A stretch of DNA of 64,000 nt from Sphingomonas sp. Root710 (GCF_001429065.1 NZ_LMIB01000012.1:186001-250000); one strand, 5' to 3'; positions 1 to 9,061 are shown, numbered from the stretch's first letter. Program-made: numbers and translations. The notes: a model not told the origin generated them from the letters alone.

Positions 1-104
1 GCCTCGCATCATTTGGTGCGCAATAAGCTGTATTCATTTTATCGATGGCAATCGCGCCGTGCCGACGCTATCCTAACCCAACATGTTGATTAACGATTGA
101 CGCC

Positions 105-1040
105 ATGAATATTCGTGACATCGACCTCAACCTGCTCGTCGTGTTCGACGCCATCATGCAGACGCGCAGCGTCACTGCCGCGGCCGGACAACTCGGCCGC
201 GCCCAACCCACGATCAGCCATTCGCTGAACAGGCTCCGGCTGCTCTGCGGCGATACACTGTTCGTGCGGACCCGCACCGGGCTGGAGCCGACGCCATTGG
301 CGAAATCGATCGCCTTGCCGATCAGCGAAGCGCTGACCCTGGTGCAGAAAAGCCTGTCGATGTCCGCGCAGTTCGATCCGAAGACCGCGCATGCGACCTT
401 CACATTGCTGATGTCGGACATCGGTCAGGTCGGCCTGTTACCGGCGCTCGTCCGCCGCGTGCGCGCGGAGGCGCCCAACGTGTCGCTGGTCGCCACCCAG
501 CTTCCGCGAGAGGCTTATGGCGAGGCGCTGGAAACGGGTCGTGCGGATCTCGCGATCGGGGCGCTCCGCCATCTGACGAACGGCTTCTATCAACAGCGGC
601 TTTTTGACGATGAATATGTCTGCGTCGTTTCCAAGGATCATCCCACGATCGGCGACCACGTCACCCTCAAGCAATATATCAACGCCGATCATGTCGGCAT
701 CATATCCCCGGGCCTGTCGGAAATAGAGATCGAACGGCTCTTGCTGCCGCCGGGGCGATCTCGCAGGATCGTCGTCCGCGTTCCGCACTATCTGGCGGCG
801 CCCGCGCTTCTCAAGGGCACCGACCTCATCGTCACCATTCCCAGCAAGGTCCTGCAATCCTTCCGCAGCCGGGACCAGCTCAAATTCGTTCACCTGCCCA
901 TTGAGGCGCCCAAGCTAAGGGTGCATCAATATTGGCATGAGCGCTCTTTGAATGAAGCCGCGGCCAAATGGCTGCGGGGTATCGTCATGGATCTCTTCGC
1001 CGACTGGTCGGGAGACGAGCTGATCGCCGATATGATCTAG
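105..1040 (+). CDS. LysR-family transcriptional regulator (NodD/NahR-like)
   Basis: A 311-residue regulator of normal LysR length. The winged helix-turn-helix occupies about residues 6-65 (IDLNLLVVFDA, then TVTAAAGQLGRAQPTISHSL-like recognition helix), and the effector-binding domain follows from about residue 95. The first residues (NIRDIDLNLL) resemble the NodD/NahR/LinR branch that controls aromatic catabolism. It converges with the next LysR gene: both stops lie in one CTAG, giving a 4-bp overlap. The inducer is not visible from sequence. It may serve the downstream catabolic operon together with the second LysR, but that is inference from position. Confidence 0.9.
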   Translation: MNIRDIDLNLLVVFDAIMQTRSVTAAAGQLGRAQPTISHSLNRLRLLCGDTLFVRTRTGLEPTPLAKSIALPISEALTLVQKSLSMSAQFDPKTAHATFTLLMSDIGQVGLLPALVRRVRAEAPNVSLVATQLPREAYGEALETGRADLAIGALRHLTNGFYQQRLFDDEYVCVVSKDHPTIGDHVTLKQYINADHVGIISPGLSEIEIERLLLPPGRSRRIVVRVPHYLAAPALLKGTDLIVTIPSKVLQSFRSRDQLKFVHLPIEAPKLRVHQYWHERSLNEAAAKWLRGIVMDLFADWSGDELIADMI

Positions 1041-1957
1041 CGCGCCTCGGAATGCGGCGATTCCGTCCATTGGCGGGCATAGCCGACGAACTCCAGCGCG
1101 ACCGACGACACCTTCTGCTTGTTCCAGGCGAGCCCGAAGGTCACCGATTCAAACGGCTGGGGCGGCGTCGATACGCTGAGCGGCCGGAAACAGACGCCAT
1201 GCATGTGCAACCTCTCGGCGGAAGCCGGCACCAGCGCGACCCCTTCCCCACATGCGACGATTCCGACGACCGCCTCGGTCGATAGCGCTTCATGCGCGAT
1301 CATCGGTTCGAACCCCGCAATCCGGCACTGCGCATGGAGATCGGCATAGTAGCTGAAACCTCGCCGGGCTTCGTAGGTGACGAAGGGGTATGGCGCCAGT
1401 TGATGGATGGCGATGGGACCCGTGGTCGCCTGGAGCGGGTGACCGGACGGCAGCGCCACGGCGAGCGTTTCCTGATAGACCGTCTGGGTCGCGAGAATCT
1501 CGTCGAGGATCGGTTCGCGGATCATGCCAATGTCGATGCGCCCTTCGCGCAGCGCCTCGACCTGCTCGGTCACCGGCATCGAAACGAACCGAATGGTTAC
1601 ATCGGGCACGACCACGCGGAAACCCTGCACCAGCTTCGGCCACAGCGAGTAAACCGTGGATCCGCCGAAGCCCAGCTTGAGCGTGCCGCGCTTGCCGCGC
1701 GCAATGCCGCGCACCTTTTCACCGGCTTCGCTGACGCCCGCCAACAGGCGCATCGCGTCATCGGCAAGGCTACGCCCGGCGGCCGTCAGCGCCACGCTGT
1801 GCGTATCACGCACGAACAGGGCCGCCCCGAGCTCCTCCTCCAGTTGGGCGATCGCCCTGCTCAGCGGAGGCTGGGATACGCTGCATCGCGCCGCGGCGCG
1901 GGTGAAGTTCAGCTCTTCGCTGAGCACCAGGAAATACCGAAGCTGCCGAAGATCCAT
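1037..1957 (-). CDS. LysR-family transcriptional regulator
   Basis: A 306-residue LysR regulator with the classic start MDLRQLRYFLVLSEELNFTR and a helix-turn-helix over residues 1-60 (AAARCSVSQPPLSRAIAQLE). The substrate-binding domain covers about residues 90-295. It is transcribed divergently from the five-gene catabolic operon that begins at 2049, the standard arrangement for a LysR activator controlling its neighbour. The 91-bp gap between them holds an inverted repeat (1960-1978) that fits a LysR box. The inducer is likely an intermediate of the linked pathway; this is inference. Confidence 0.92.
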   Translation of the reverse strand: MDLRQLRYFLVLSEELNFTRAAARCSVSQPPLSRAIAQLEEELGAALFVRDTHSVALTAAGRSLADDAMRLLAGVSEAGEKVRGIARGKRGTLKLGFGGSTVYSLWPKLVQGFRVVVPDVTIRFVSMPVTEQVEALREGRIDIGMIREPILDEILATQTVYQETLAVALPSGHPLQATTGPIAIHQLAPYPFVTYEARRGFSYYADLHAQCRIAGFEPMIAHEALSTEAVVGIVACGEGVALVPASAERLHMHGVCFRPLSVSTPPQPFESVTFGLAWNKQKVSSVALEFVGYARQWTESPHSEAR

Positions 1958-1959
1958 GG

Positions 1960-1978
1960 CTATATCCGTAAGGTATAG
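1960..1978. promoter_or_regulatory. Candidate LysR box in divergent promoter
   Basis: CTATA-N9-TATAG is a perfect 5-bp inverted repeat immediately upstream of the LysR start at 1957 and about 70 bp before the CMD-like gene. Size and placement fit the T-N11-A palindromes bound by LysR proteins. Binding is inferred. Confidence 0.45.
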
Positions 1979-2048
1979 CAGCTGGTCCTACAATATATTT
2001 CCGGCCAGCCCCGCATCGGCGCATCGTAACCGAAGCGAGGAGAGAACC

Positions 2049-2609
2049 ATGTCCGACCGTATCGAACGCCTGTCCTTCGACCAGCTCGCGCCAGCGGTCC
2101 AGCAGGTCCTGGACGCACGGGTCAAACGATTGGGATATCTCGGAGAATTTTTCAAATGCGCGGGACATCAGCCCGATATCCTGGTCCCATTCATGGAGAT
2201 GACCGAAGCGCTCAAGCACGCGCTGCCGGATCGGCTGACGGAGGTCGGCGCGCTCACCGTCGCATCGGTGATGGGCAATGATTACGAGCGGAACCAGCAC
2301 GAACGGCTGTCTCGCAAGCTCGGCTTCGGCGAGACCTGGGTGGCTGCCGTCGAAAAGCTGGATCCAGATGGCGCCGAGGCTCTCTCCGATGCCGAACGCG
2401 CGGTGCAGCGGCTCGTCATGGCGGCGATCGAACGCCGCGGACACGATATTTCGGCGCAGCTGGAAGCGGCGATTGACTGCATCGGCGCCGACCAGGCCAT
2501 CGCCGTACTGTTTCTGATCGGTCGCTATCTCACCCATGCCATCATCGTGAACGGCCTGGGGCTCGCCCCGCCGGTGCCATCCATATTCGAAGAGGAAACT
2601 GCGGCATGA
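2049..2609 (+). CDS. Carboxymuconolactone decarboxylase-like family protein
   Basis: A 186-residue all-helical protein of the CMD/AhpD-like superfamily. The start at 2049 is preceded by a good ribosome site (GAGGAGAG). The central motif around residues 75-90 (NDYERNQHERLSRKLGF) corresponds to the CMD active-site helix with its conserved Glu and His. The paired cysteines of the AhpD peroxidase branch are absent, so a decarboxylase, isomerase or hydrolase role is more likely than a peroxidase. It is first gene of a tight operon (4-bp overlap with the next gene). Its exact reaction is unknown. Confidence 0.8.
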   Translation: MSDRIERLSFDQLAPAVQQVLDARVKRLGYLGEFFKCAGHQPDILVPFMEMTEALKHALPDRLTEVGALTVASVMGNDYERNQHERLSRKLGFGETWVAAVEKLDPDGAEALSDAERAVQRLVMAAIERRGHDISAQLEAAIDCIGADQAIAVLFLIGRYLTHAIIVNGLGLAPPVPSIFEEETAA

Positions 2610-3604
2610 GCGACCCCATCTGGCTTACCGAGCAGCACGTCGTCGACCTCATGTCGCTGCCTCAGGCCATCGACGCGCTGCGGAGCGGCCTGCGGCAGGA
2701 GGCGGCCGGCAAGGCCACCAACATGGTCAAGACCCATGCTGTCTGGGACGGACATTCCACGCTGCACGCCATCGGCGCCGTGCTTGAGGGCCAGGGCGTC
2801 GTCGGAACCAAGACATGGGCGCACACGCCCGGCGGCGCCATGCCACTGCTGATCCTCATCGATGCCAATGACGGGGCGGTGCTCGCCATAATCGAGGCTT
2901 TCGCGCTGGGGCAGATGCGCACCGGCGGCATCAGCGGGCTGGCCACGGACGTCATGGCCAAGGCCGATGCGAAGCGCATGGCGATGATCGGCGCAGGCAA
3001 GCAGAGTTTGACGCAGATCGCAGCCGTCAACGCCGTGCGCCCGCTCGAACGTCTCACCGTGTGGAGCCCCACGGCAGCCAATCGCGAGGCGCTGGCCCGC
3101 GCGGCCCATGAAGCGCTCGGCATCGATGCCGTCGCAACCGCCACCCTGGAAGAAGCGATCGGCGGGGCCGAGATCGCCACCGTCGCGACACGGGCGACAG
3201 CGCCTTTCCTCACGCGCGACATGCTCGCCCGCCATACGCATCTGAACGCCGTTGGCGCCATTCTGCCCGGCCGCGTCGAGTTCACGACCGATTTGTTCGA
3301 GCGCGCCACCGTCATCGCCGCCGACAGCGTGCCGCAAGTTCGCAAGCATTCGCACGAGTTCATGGACGCATTCGGCACCGACGAGACGGCATGGCAGCGG
3401 GTGCACCCGCTGAGCGAACTCGTGGCGGCCGACGCCCGCCGCCCCGCTGACGCCGATCTTACCGTCTTCAAGGCCATGGGGATGGGCATCGGCGACCTCG
3501 CGCTGGGCGCGCGGCTGCTCGACAGCGCTCGGGAGGCCGGCGTCGGTCGCCCCATACCAAGACCGACCCGCGCCAAGCCGCGGCTGACCGACATCCGGCT
3601 TTAG
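2606..3604 (+). CDS. Ornithine cyclodeaminase / mu-crystallin family protein
   Basis: A 332-residue NAD(P)-dependent family member. Visible are the substrate-binding segment with TKTWAH, the conserved QMRTGGISGLA block, a Rossmann nucleotide motif (AMIGAGKQSLTQI, about residues 131-143), and the C-terminal FKAMGMGIGDLALG block typical of the family. Relatives include ornithine cyclodeaminase, alanine dehydrogenase, ketimine reductase and pyrroline-2-carboxylate reductase. Placement between the CMD-like protein and a cupin dioxygenase suggests action on a nitrogen-containing or imine intermediate of the same pathway rather than ornithine metabolism. The start overlaps the previous stop by 4 bp, which indicates translational coupling. 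Confidence 0.85.
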   Translation: MSDPIWLTEQHVVDLMSLPQAIDALRSGLRQEAAGKATNMVKTHAVWDGHSTLHAIGAVLEGQGVVGTKTWAHTPGGAMPLLILIDANDGAVLAIIEAFALGQMRTGGISGLATDVMAKADAKRMAMIGAGKQSLTQIAAVNAVRPLERLTVWSPTAANREALARAAHEALGIDAVATATLEEAIGGAEIATVATRATAPFLTRDMLARHTHLNAVGAILPGRVEFTTDLFERATVIAADSVPQVRKHSHEFMDAFGTDETAWQRVHPLSELVAADARRPADADLTVFKAMGMGIGDLALGARLLDSAREAGVGRPIPRPTRAKPRLTDIRL

Positions 3605-3616
3605 GAGGTTACCTTC

Positions 3617-4711
3617 ATGACCCAATCGCTGTTCATCGACGCAAGCGGTCCGCTTCCCGAAAAGGATGCCCCCTGGGAGCCGATCGTCATCACCAAAGAA
3701 CAGATCGACGCCGAGATCGAGCGCCTCGCCGCCATCCCACGCCCGCAGAACGGCCGGCGGCGATCCTATTTCCAGCATCCGCGCAATCAGCGTTCGATCG
3801 GGCTTGCGCCGGGCATCCAGGTATCGCTGGACGTCCTATTGCCGGGCGAGGAAACCGCCACCTTCCGCCAAAATTCCACGCAGGTGAATTTCGTGATCCG
3901 CGGCCGCGGCGAGACCGAGATCAGCGGTCGCCGCCGGCAGACCGCGCTGCACGACGTCTGGAACACGCCGTCGATGCGCATCTACCGCGACAGGAACAGC
4001 GGTGACGATATCTATGCGCGGCTGACCTACAGCAATGGCGGGCTGCTCGAGATGATGAACATTCACGTCGTGGAGGAGAACCCGCAACCGCTGCTGAAGA
4101 GCATCGACCGCGACGAGGAACAGGCGCAGCCCGATGCGCGCCGGACCAGCCCCTACGGCACCTTCCAGCTGAACGACGAGGGTGCCTGGATGATGCCTTA
4201 CGAGATCGTGATCAATCCGCCGTCGGTCACCAGCCCGGCACTATATTGGCCTTGGCAGGAGGTGAAGCATCATCTCGACAAGCTGGAAGCGCTCGGGAAG
4301 GATTATATCGGCCGCCGCCTCTATCTGCTGTACAATCCGATGACGGGCCGCACGAACGGGACGACCCCCAATTTCTTCGCGACGATAACGATGCGTCCAC
4401 CGAAGATCGTCGATCGTCCGCACCGCCATTCGTCGGCGGCGGTGAACTATTATTTCTCCGGGTCGGGCCGTTCGACGGTCGAAGGCAAGACCTATGAATG
4501 GAAGGCGGGCGATCTGATGCTGTCGGCGCCGGGCTGGTCGGTCCATAACCATGCCAGCTACGACGAGCCCGTCTACGAACTGACCATCCAGGATCAGCCG
4601 CTCAACATCGCGATGGAATCGCTGCTCTGGCAGGAGAGCCTCAAGGAACCGCCGGCTCTGCTCGGCGCCGAGGAAGGCTTCGCGACGAACCGCGCCGCCG
4701 CGAAGGCCTGA
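3617..4711 (+). CDS. Bicupin dioxygenase-like protein (gentisate/salicylate dioxygenase relative)
   Basis: A 364-residue bicupin of the size and layout of gentisate 1,2-dioxygenase and salicylate or 1-hydroxy-2-naphthoate dioxygenases. In the classical enzymes the Fe(II) ligands sit in the N-terminal cupin. Here that cupin reads TFRQNSTQVNF (residues 82-92) and lacks the HxH pair. The C-terminal cupin instead has PHRHSSAAVNYYF (H269, H271) and SVHNHAS (H310 and H312), a plausible metal site. The gene lies 12 bp after the previous one with a GGAGG ribosome site. The likely role is ring cleavage of a hydroxylated aromatic acid, feeding the hydratase and aldolase encoded next. The substrate is not determinable by eye. 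Confidence 0.8.
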   Translation: MTQSLFIDASGPLPEKDAPWEPIVITKEQIDAEIERLAAIPRPQNGRRRSYFQHPRNQRSIGLAPGIQVSLDVLLPGEETATFRQNSTQVNFVIRGRGETEISGRRRQTALHDVWNTPSMRIYRDRNSGDDIYARLTYSNGGLLEMMNIHVVEENPQPLLKSIDRDEEQAQPDARRTSPYGTFQLNDEGAWMMPYEIVINPPSVTSPALYWPWQEVKHHLDKLEALGKDYIGRRLYLLYNPMTGRTNGTTPNFFATITMRPPKIVDRPHRHSSAAVNYYFSGSGRSTVEGKTYEWKAGDLMLSAPGWSVHNHASYDEPVYELTIQDQPLNIAMESLLWQESLKEPPALLGAEEGFATNRAAAKA

Positions 4712-4713
4712 GC

Positions 4714-5532
4714 TTGGCTGGGCAGATCACCCTCGACGAAGCGGTCATCCGCGCCGCCGCGCTTGCGTTGGACGGCGCGGAGCGCAGCCATGTCCAGATC
4801 CCGCTTCTGAGCGAGGATCATCCGGCGATGACGATGGACGACGCCTACGCCATCCAGGCTGAATGGGTACGGCAGAAGCGCGAAGCGGGGGATGATGTCA
4901 TCGGCTGGAAAATCGGCCTGACGTCAAAGGCGATGCAGTCCGCGCTGTCGATCGACATCCCGGATTCGGGGGTGCTCCTGCGCAGCATGTTGTTCGAAAA
5001 TGGCGCTCGGATCGCGCCGCGGAGTTTTATCCAGCCGCGGATCGAGGCCGAAATCGCCTTCATCATGAAAAAGCCGCTGGCGGGTCGCCAGCTCAACGCG
5101 GACGCCATCCTGGCGGCGACCGATTACATCGCGCCTGCCCTCGAGATTCTCGATACCCGGATAACGCGCAAGGATCCGCGGTCCGGCCGATTACGCACGG
5201 TGCTCGATACGATCTCGGACAATGCCGCCAATGCCGGCATCGTTCTGGGCAACCCGGTCCACGACATCCGGGCGCTCGACCTGCGCTGGGTCGGCGCGAT
5301 CGTTTCGCGGGATGGGGAGGTCGAGGAGACCGGCCTGGGCGCGGGGGTGCTGAACGATCCCCTGCTCTCCGTGTCCTGGCTTGCGGATCGCCTGGCGCTC
5401 TATGGCGAGCGGATCGAGGCGGGACAGATCATCCTGTCCGGATCGTTCATCAGGCCCGTCGAAGCGCCATCGGGAAGTATGATTTCAGCCGATTTCGGTC
5501 CATTGGGAGACGTCGCGTGCTGTTTCGGCTGA
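4714..5532 (+). CDS. 2-oxo-dienoate hydratase (HpaH/MhpD-type fumarylacetoacetase-fold)
   Basis: A 272-residue protein of the 2-keto-4-pentenoate / 2-oxohept-3-ene-1,7-dioate hydratase family, which adds water to 2-hydroxydienoates formed after ring cleavage. Supporting stretches are DDAYAIQAEWVRQK, IGWKIGLTSKAMQ and RIEAEIAFI (acidic metal ligands), plus ALEILDTRI. The best start is TTG at 4714, only 2 bp after the preceding stop; no ATG lies near the N-terminal homology. The product would be a 4-hydroxy-2-oxo acid, the substrate class of the aldolase encoded next. Confidence 0.87.
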   Translation: MAGQITLDEAVIRAAALALDGAERSHVQIPLLSEDHPAMTMDDAYAIQAEWVRQKREAGDDVIGWKIGLTSKAMQSALSIDIPDSGVLLRSMLFENGARIAPRSFIQPRIEAEIAFIMKKPLAGRQLNADAILAATDYIAPALEILDTRITRKDPRSGRLRTVLDTISDNAANAGIVLGNPVHDIRALDLRWVGAIVSRDGEVEETGLGAGVLNDPLLSVSWLADRLALYGERIEAGQIILSGSFIRPVEAPSGSMISADFGPLGDVACCFG

Positions 5533-5552
5533 TAAAGGCATAGTGCCGCACC

Positions 5553-6353
5553 ATGAGAGCCAACACATTCAAGGCGGCGATCGCCGAGCATAGTCCGCAG
5601 ATCGGATTGTGGCAGGCGCTCGCATCGCCGTACACGGCCGAGATATGCGCCGGCGCCGGCTTCGACTGGCTCATGATCGACGGCGAGCACGCGCCGAACG
5701 ACATACCGCTGATCCTCGCCCAGCTACAGGCGATAGCAGCCTCCGGGGTAGAAGCCGTCGTTCGCCCGCCGGTCGGCGATCCGGTCATCATCAAACAGCT
5801 CCTCGATATCGGCGCGCGCAGCTTGCTGGTGCCGATGGTGGAGAGCGGCGAGCAGGCGGAATTGCTGGTACGTGCCGTCCGCTATCCGCCGTTCGGCATC
5901 CGCGGGGTTGGCTCGGCGATCGGACGCGCCAGCCGCTGGAACAGGACGCCCGGCTATCTCCAGTCGGCCTATGAGGAGATCTGCCTGCTCGCCCAGGTGG
6001 AGTCCGTCACGGGGCTGTCCGCGATCGAGGATATCGCGCGGGTGCCCGGCATTGACGGCGTGTTCATCGGTCCTTCGGATCTGGCGGCGGCGCTCGGCCA
6101 TCTTGGCGACCCCGGCCATCAGGACGTCCAGGATGTCATCGAGCGAGGCATCGGCCGGATCCGGCGCGCCGGGAAGGCCGCCGGCATTCTGATCGCCGAC
6201 GAAAGGCTCGCCCAGCGCTATCTCGAACTGGGCGCCAGCTTTGTCGCGGTCGGCACCGACATCACGATTCTCGCCCGAGGCGCCGAAGCGCTGGCCAGAC
6301 GCTTCAAGGCCGCGCCAGCCCCGGCGAAATCCTCGGCGATCCAGATATATTGA
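5553..6353 (+). CDS. HpcH/HpaI-family class II aldolase
   Basis: A 266-residue TIM-barrel aldolase that cleaves 4-hydroxy-2-oxo acids to pyruvate (or oxaloacetate) plus an aldehyde, using a divalent metal. Motifs: [14 protein letters not shown], the [13 protein letters not shown] block with the catalytic His, VVRPPVGD with the pyruvate-binding Arg, AQVES with a metal-binding Glu, and [12 protein letters not shown] with the metal-binding Asp. It is the last gene of the operon starting at 2049. With the cupin and hydratase it completes a plausible ring-cleavage, hydration and aldol-cleavage sequence. Confidence 0.9.
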   Translation: MRANTFKAAIAEHSPQIGLWQALASPYTAEICAGAGFDWLMIDGEHAPNDIPLILAQLQAIAASGVEAVVRPPVGDPVIIKQLLDIGARSLLVPMVESGEQAELLVRAVRYPPFGIRGVGSAIGRASRWNRTPGYLQSAYEEICLLAQVESVTGLSAIEDIARVPGIDGVFIGPSDLAAALGHLGDPGHQDVQDVIERGIGRIRRAGKAAGILIADERLAQRYLELGASFVAVGTDITILARGAEALARRFKAAPAPAKSSAIQIY

Positions 6354-6423
6354 GCGGGAAAGATCGGATCGCGTTGCAGGCGAGCAAGACGCAGGCGGCC
6401 AAATGCGGCGGTCCCAAACTGGT

Positions 6424-6795
6424 CTAGGGAGCTTCGAAAAGCCAGTTCATGGCATCGTCGACAGTGGTGAAAAAGCGGACATTCAGATGTCGCATTCCTC
6501 GCTCGGCCTGCATTTTCTTAAGGACGCCATCCGTCACGATTGCGATCGGCCCCTCGTCCGCCGCCAGCAGACCGTCGTTCATCAATCGATCGAACGCGCT
6601 GCTGACATCCTTTGACTGTATCTCGAGCGCCAGGCTGTCGGACAGGACGCGATAGCGATCGTGATCGGCGCGCACGCGCGACAGGAGAGGCCGGAGTTCC
6701 GCCTCGAAGGAGCGGAATATGTCCATCGTCCAGAAACCTTTGGTTTCTATCATAAGGAAAGCGCGGTCGGGGTCGTAGGCCAGACGATATGCCAT
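6424..6795 (-). CDS. STAS/SpoIIAA-like domain protein
   Basis: A 123-residue soluble protein with the look of a SpoIIAA-like STAS fold: an opening strand (RAFLMIETKGFWTMD), a helix with FRSFEAELRPLLS, a central RYRVLSDSLALEIQ strand, and a C-terminal TTVDDAMNWLFE helix. No catalytic motif is visible. Similar short proteins occur widely in sphingomonads without assigned roles. It stands alone between two clusters, convergent with the aldolase gene. Function unknown. Confidence 0.7.
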   Translation of the reverse strand: MAYRLAYDPDRAFLMIETKGFWTMDIFRSFEAELRPLLSRVRADHDRYRVLSDSLALEIQSKDVSSAFDRLMNDGLLAADEGPIAIVTDGVLKKMQAERGMRHLNVRFFTTVDDAMNWLFEAP

Positions 6796-6932
6796 GAAGG
6801 ATCACTCGCTTGTTGGGCCGTCCCACCATAGAGCGTGGAACCAATTTTACAGCGTCCCCTTTTCGACAACTCCTGGCGGATCAAAGATGTTCCCTGGGCA
6901 GGAAAAAGCGCGGTTCCGTAACCAGGGACCGT

Positions 6933-7985
6933 TCAGTCGACGTCGAAGACGTCTCCGGGCTGGGCGGCGGCGAAGCGGTCGGGACCGATGCCCAGGCGTG
7001 CAAGAGCTTCGCCGAGTTCCTCGCGCGGGGCTTCCCGACCTTCGTCCGTGAGCTGGAACGTTCCCCAGTGGATACCGATCGCCCGGCGCGCGTCGAGGTC
7101 GCGCATGACCTGAACCGCCTCGGCCGGATCGACGTGCTGCGACGACATGAACCAGCGCGGAGCATAGCCGCCGATCGGGATCAAGGCCACGTCGGGCGAT
7201 CCGTAAAGGGCGCGGATTTCCCGGAAAACCGCACCGTCACCATAACCGGTGTCGCCGCCGAACCAGATGCTGCCAACCTTGGTCTTGACCAGGAAGCTGG
7301 CCCACAAGGCGCTTCGCCTATCGCGCAGGCCGCGGTTCGACCAGTGGTTGGCGCGGGTCACGGTCACCGTCGCCGACGCATCGATAGGGATGCGACTACC
7401 CCAGTCGCCGGTGACGATCCGCGCCCCGGGAATAGCCTTCCGCACGATGGTGTCGTTGCCGAGCGGCATGATCATCAGCGGCCGGTGCTTCGCATGGAGC
7501 CGCCGCAAGGTGGCGATATCCAGATGATCATAATGATTATGGCTGATCAGCACGACGTGGATGGGCGGCAGATCATCAAACGCGATACCGGGCGCCGTCA
7601 CCCGCCGCGGCCCAATGAAGGAAACAGGGCTGACGCGCTTCGACCAGACCGGATCGGCAAGGATATTGAGAGTGCCCGCTTGAATCAGCGTCGTGGCGTG
7701 GCCGACCATCGTGATACGCAGCTTGTCCTGGAGCGGCGCGGGGGCGACCGGCGTGATCTCGACCGACTTCGGCCATTTCGCCGCGGCGCGCGACGACTGC
7801 CATCGCCATATTTCCCCAAAGCTGCGATCGGTGGACGGCTGCCCCGGATTCAGGAACCGTTGCCCATCGAAATGATCGCTGACAGGCCCCTTATAATAGG
7901 GGTTGGCCTGCGCCAGGGCGCGTGAAAGCAAAATGATGATGGCAAGGCCGACGATGCCCGCGATTATCGCGCGATATGAGAACAT
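6933..7985 (-). CDS. MBL-fold metallohydrolase, NAPE-PLD/UlaG-like, membrane-anchored
   Basis: About 350 residues, starting with a hydrophobic segment (residues 2-22, FSYRAIIAGIVGLAIIILLS) that should anchor it in the inner membrane or export it. The metallo-beta-lactamase signature is SHNHYDHLD, preceded by GHATTLIQ and followed by further His/Asp motifs (GGDTGYGD, GIHWGTFQ). This spacing fits the RomA / N-acylphosphatidylethanolamine phospholipase D-like branch. I chose the start at 7985 because family homology and the hydrophobic segment begin there, although the frame stays open further upstream. It follows the epimerase gene by 11 bp and is probably co-transcribed. Substrate unknown; a lipid or acyl ester is plausible. 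Confidence 0.85.
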   Translation of the reverse strand: MFSYRAIIAGIVGLAIIILLSRALAQANPYYKGPVSDHFDGQRFLNPGQPSTDRSFGEIWRWQSSRAAAKWPKSVEITPVAPAPLQDKLRITMVGHATTLIQAGTLNILADPVWSKRVSPVSFIGPRRVTAPGIAFDDLPPIHVVLISHNHYDHLDIATLRRLHAKHRPLMIMPLGNDTIVRKAIPGARIVTGDWGSRIPIDASATVTVTRANHWSNRGLRDRRSALWASFLVKTKVGSIWFGGDTGYGDGAVFREIRALYGSPDVALIPIGGYAPRWFMSSQHVDPAEAVQVMRDLDARRAIGIHWGTFQLTDEGREAPREELGEALARLGIGPDRFAAAQPGDVFDVD

Positions 7986-7996
7986 GACGTCGGCGA

Positions 7997-9061
7997 TCAA
8001 GGCAGGACATCGACTGGCTTGCCGGAGCTCGGCGCTGCATCGTGGCGGCTCCTGGTCTGCCGCATCGCGGCGAGGCCCTCCGCCAGCGTGATCTGCGGCG
8101 CATAGCCCAGATCGGCCCTGGCCTTGTCGGTCCGGATCGTGAACGGCTTGCCGATCAGCCGCAGCATCTGGCGGGTGATCGGCGGTTGGCCTTCGCGGCG
8201 GAAGATGCGCCACACCGCTCCCATCAGGCCGGCCATGAACCACGCCATCCCGAAGGGAACGGCCTTGTCGTCCGCGGTCACGCTCCGCGTCGCGAGCAGC
8301 GCCGAGATGAACCCTTTCAGAGTGCTCTGTTCGGCATCGGCGATATGATAGGCTTCGCCCCCTCGTCCGTGCTCCGCCGCGAGGAGCAACGCATGACACA
8401 GATTGTCGACGTGACAGGTTGAAAGGGCCTGGCCGCCCCCGGCGACCCACCGCCAGCGGCCGGCGTGAACCGTTTCGACCATTTCATTGAGAGCGGGCAT
8501 GCCGAGCCCCCAAAGGAATGGAGGCCGGAGCACGATCGTCTCCAAGCCGGGGCGGCTGTTGTTGGCGGCAAGCAGGACGCGCTCGGCCCCCGCCTTCGAA
8601 GAGCTGTACGGCGCATATTTGCGAGCTTTCAGCGGCAGGCTCTCGTCGACATCGAGCATCGGCTCCGGATCGCCCATGACGACCGCCGCGGCGCTCACAC
8701 CGATTACCCGCCGCACCGTGGCGGTCGCCACGGCGGCATCGACAATGGCACGCGTGCCGCCGATATTGACCCGGTCGAACAGCGCCTGATCGCCCCAGAG
8801 CTTGAAGTGAGCGGCCACGTGGAAAACAACGTCGCAACCCTTCATCGCCTTCAACAGCGCTTTCCCATCGGTCAGGTCGCCGCGCACGGGCTCGGCCCCC
8901 AGCGATTGCACCTCCGCCGCACTGTGTGCGCTGCGCGCCAGCGCGCGGACGCGCCAGCCATGGGCGAGAAGATGCCCGATCAGACGGGTTCCGACAAAGC
9001 CGGACCCGCCGGTAACGAATGCTGTGCCGCCGGAGCGGGTTGGGTTGGAAAGGTCAGTCAT
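7997..9061 (-). CDS. NAD-dependent epimerase/dehydratase (DFR / 3-beta-HSD-like)
   Basis: An extended SDR of about 354 residues. The N-terminal Rossmann motif is FVTGGSGFVGTRL, a DxxD-like segment follows (GDLTDGKAL), and the catalytic pair appears as YSSSK within KYAPYSSSKAGAE. This resembles dihydroflavonol reductase and 3-beta-hydroxysteroid dehydrogenase relatives, which oxidise or reduce a hydroxyl/keto group. I chose the ATG at 9061 because a GAGGG ribosome site lies about 7 bp upstream. An in-frame start at 9130 would add 23 residues with no family similarity. It is divergent from a TetR gene that may regulate it. Confidence 0.88.
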   Translation of the reverse strand: MTDLSNPTRSGGTAFVTGGSGFVGTRLIGHLLAHGWRVRALARSAHSAAEVQSLGAEPVRGDLTDGKALLKAMKGCDVVFHVAAHFKLWGDQALFDRVNIGGTRAIVDAAVATATVRRVIGVSAAAVVMGDPEPMLDVDESLPLKARKYAPYSSSKAGAERVLLAANNSRPGLETIVLRPPFLWGLGMPALNEMVETVHAGRWRWVAGGGQALSTCHVDNLCHALLLAAEHGRGGEAYHIADAEQSTLKGFISALLATRSVTADDKAVPFGMAWFMAGLMGAVWRIFRREGQPPITRQMLRLIGKPFTIRTDKARADLGYAPQITLAEGLAAMRQTRSRHDAAPSSGKPVDVLP

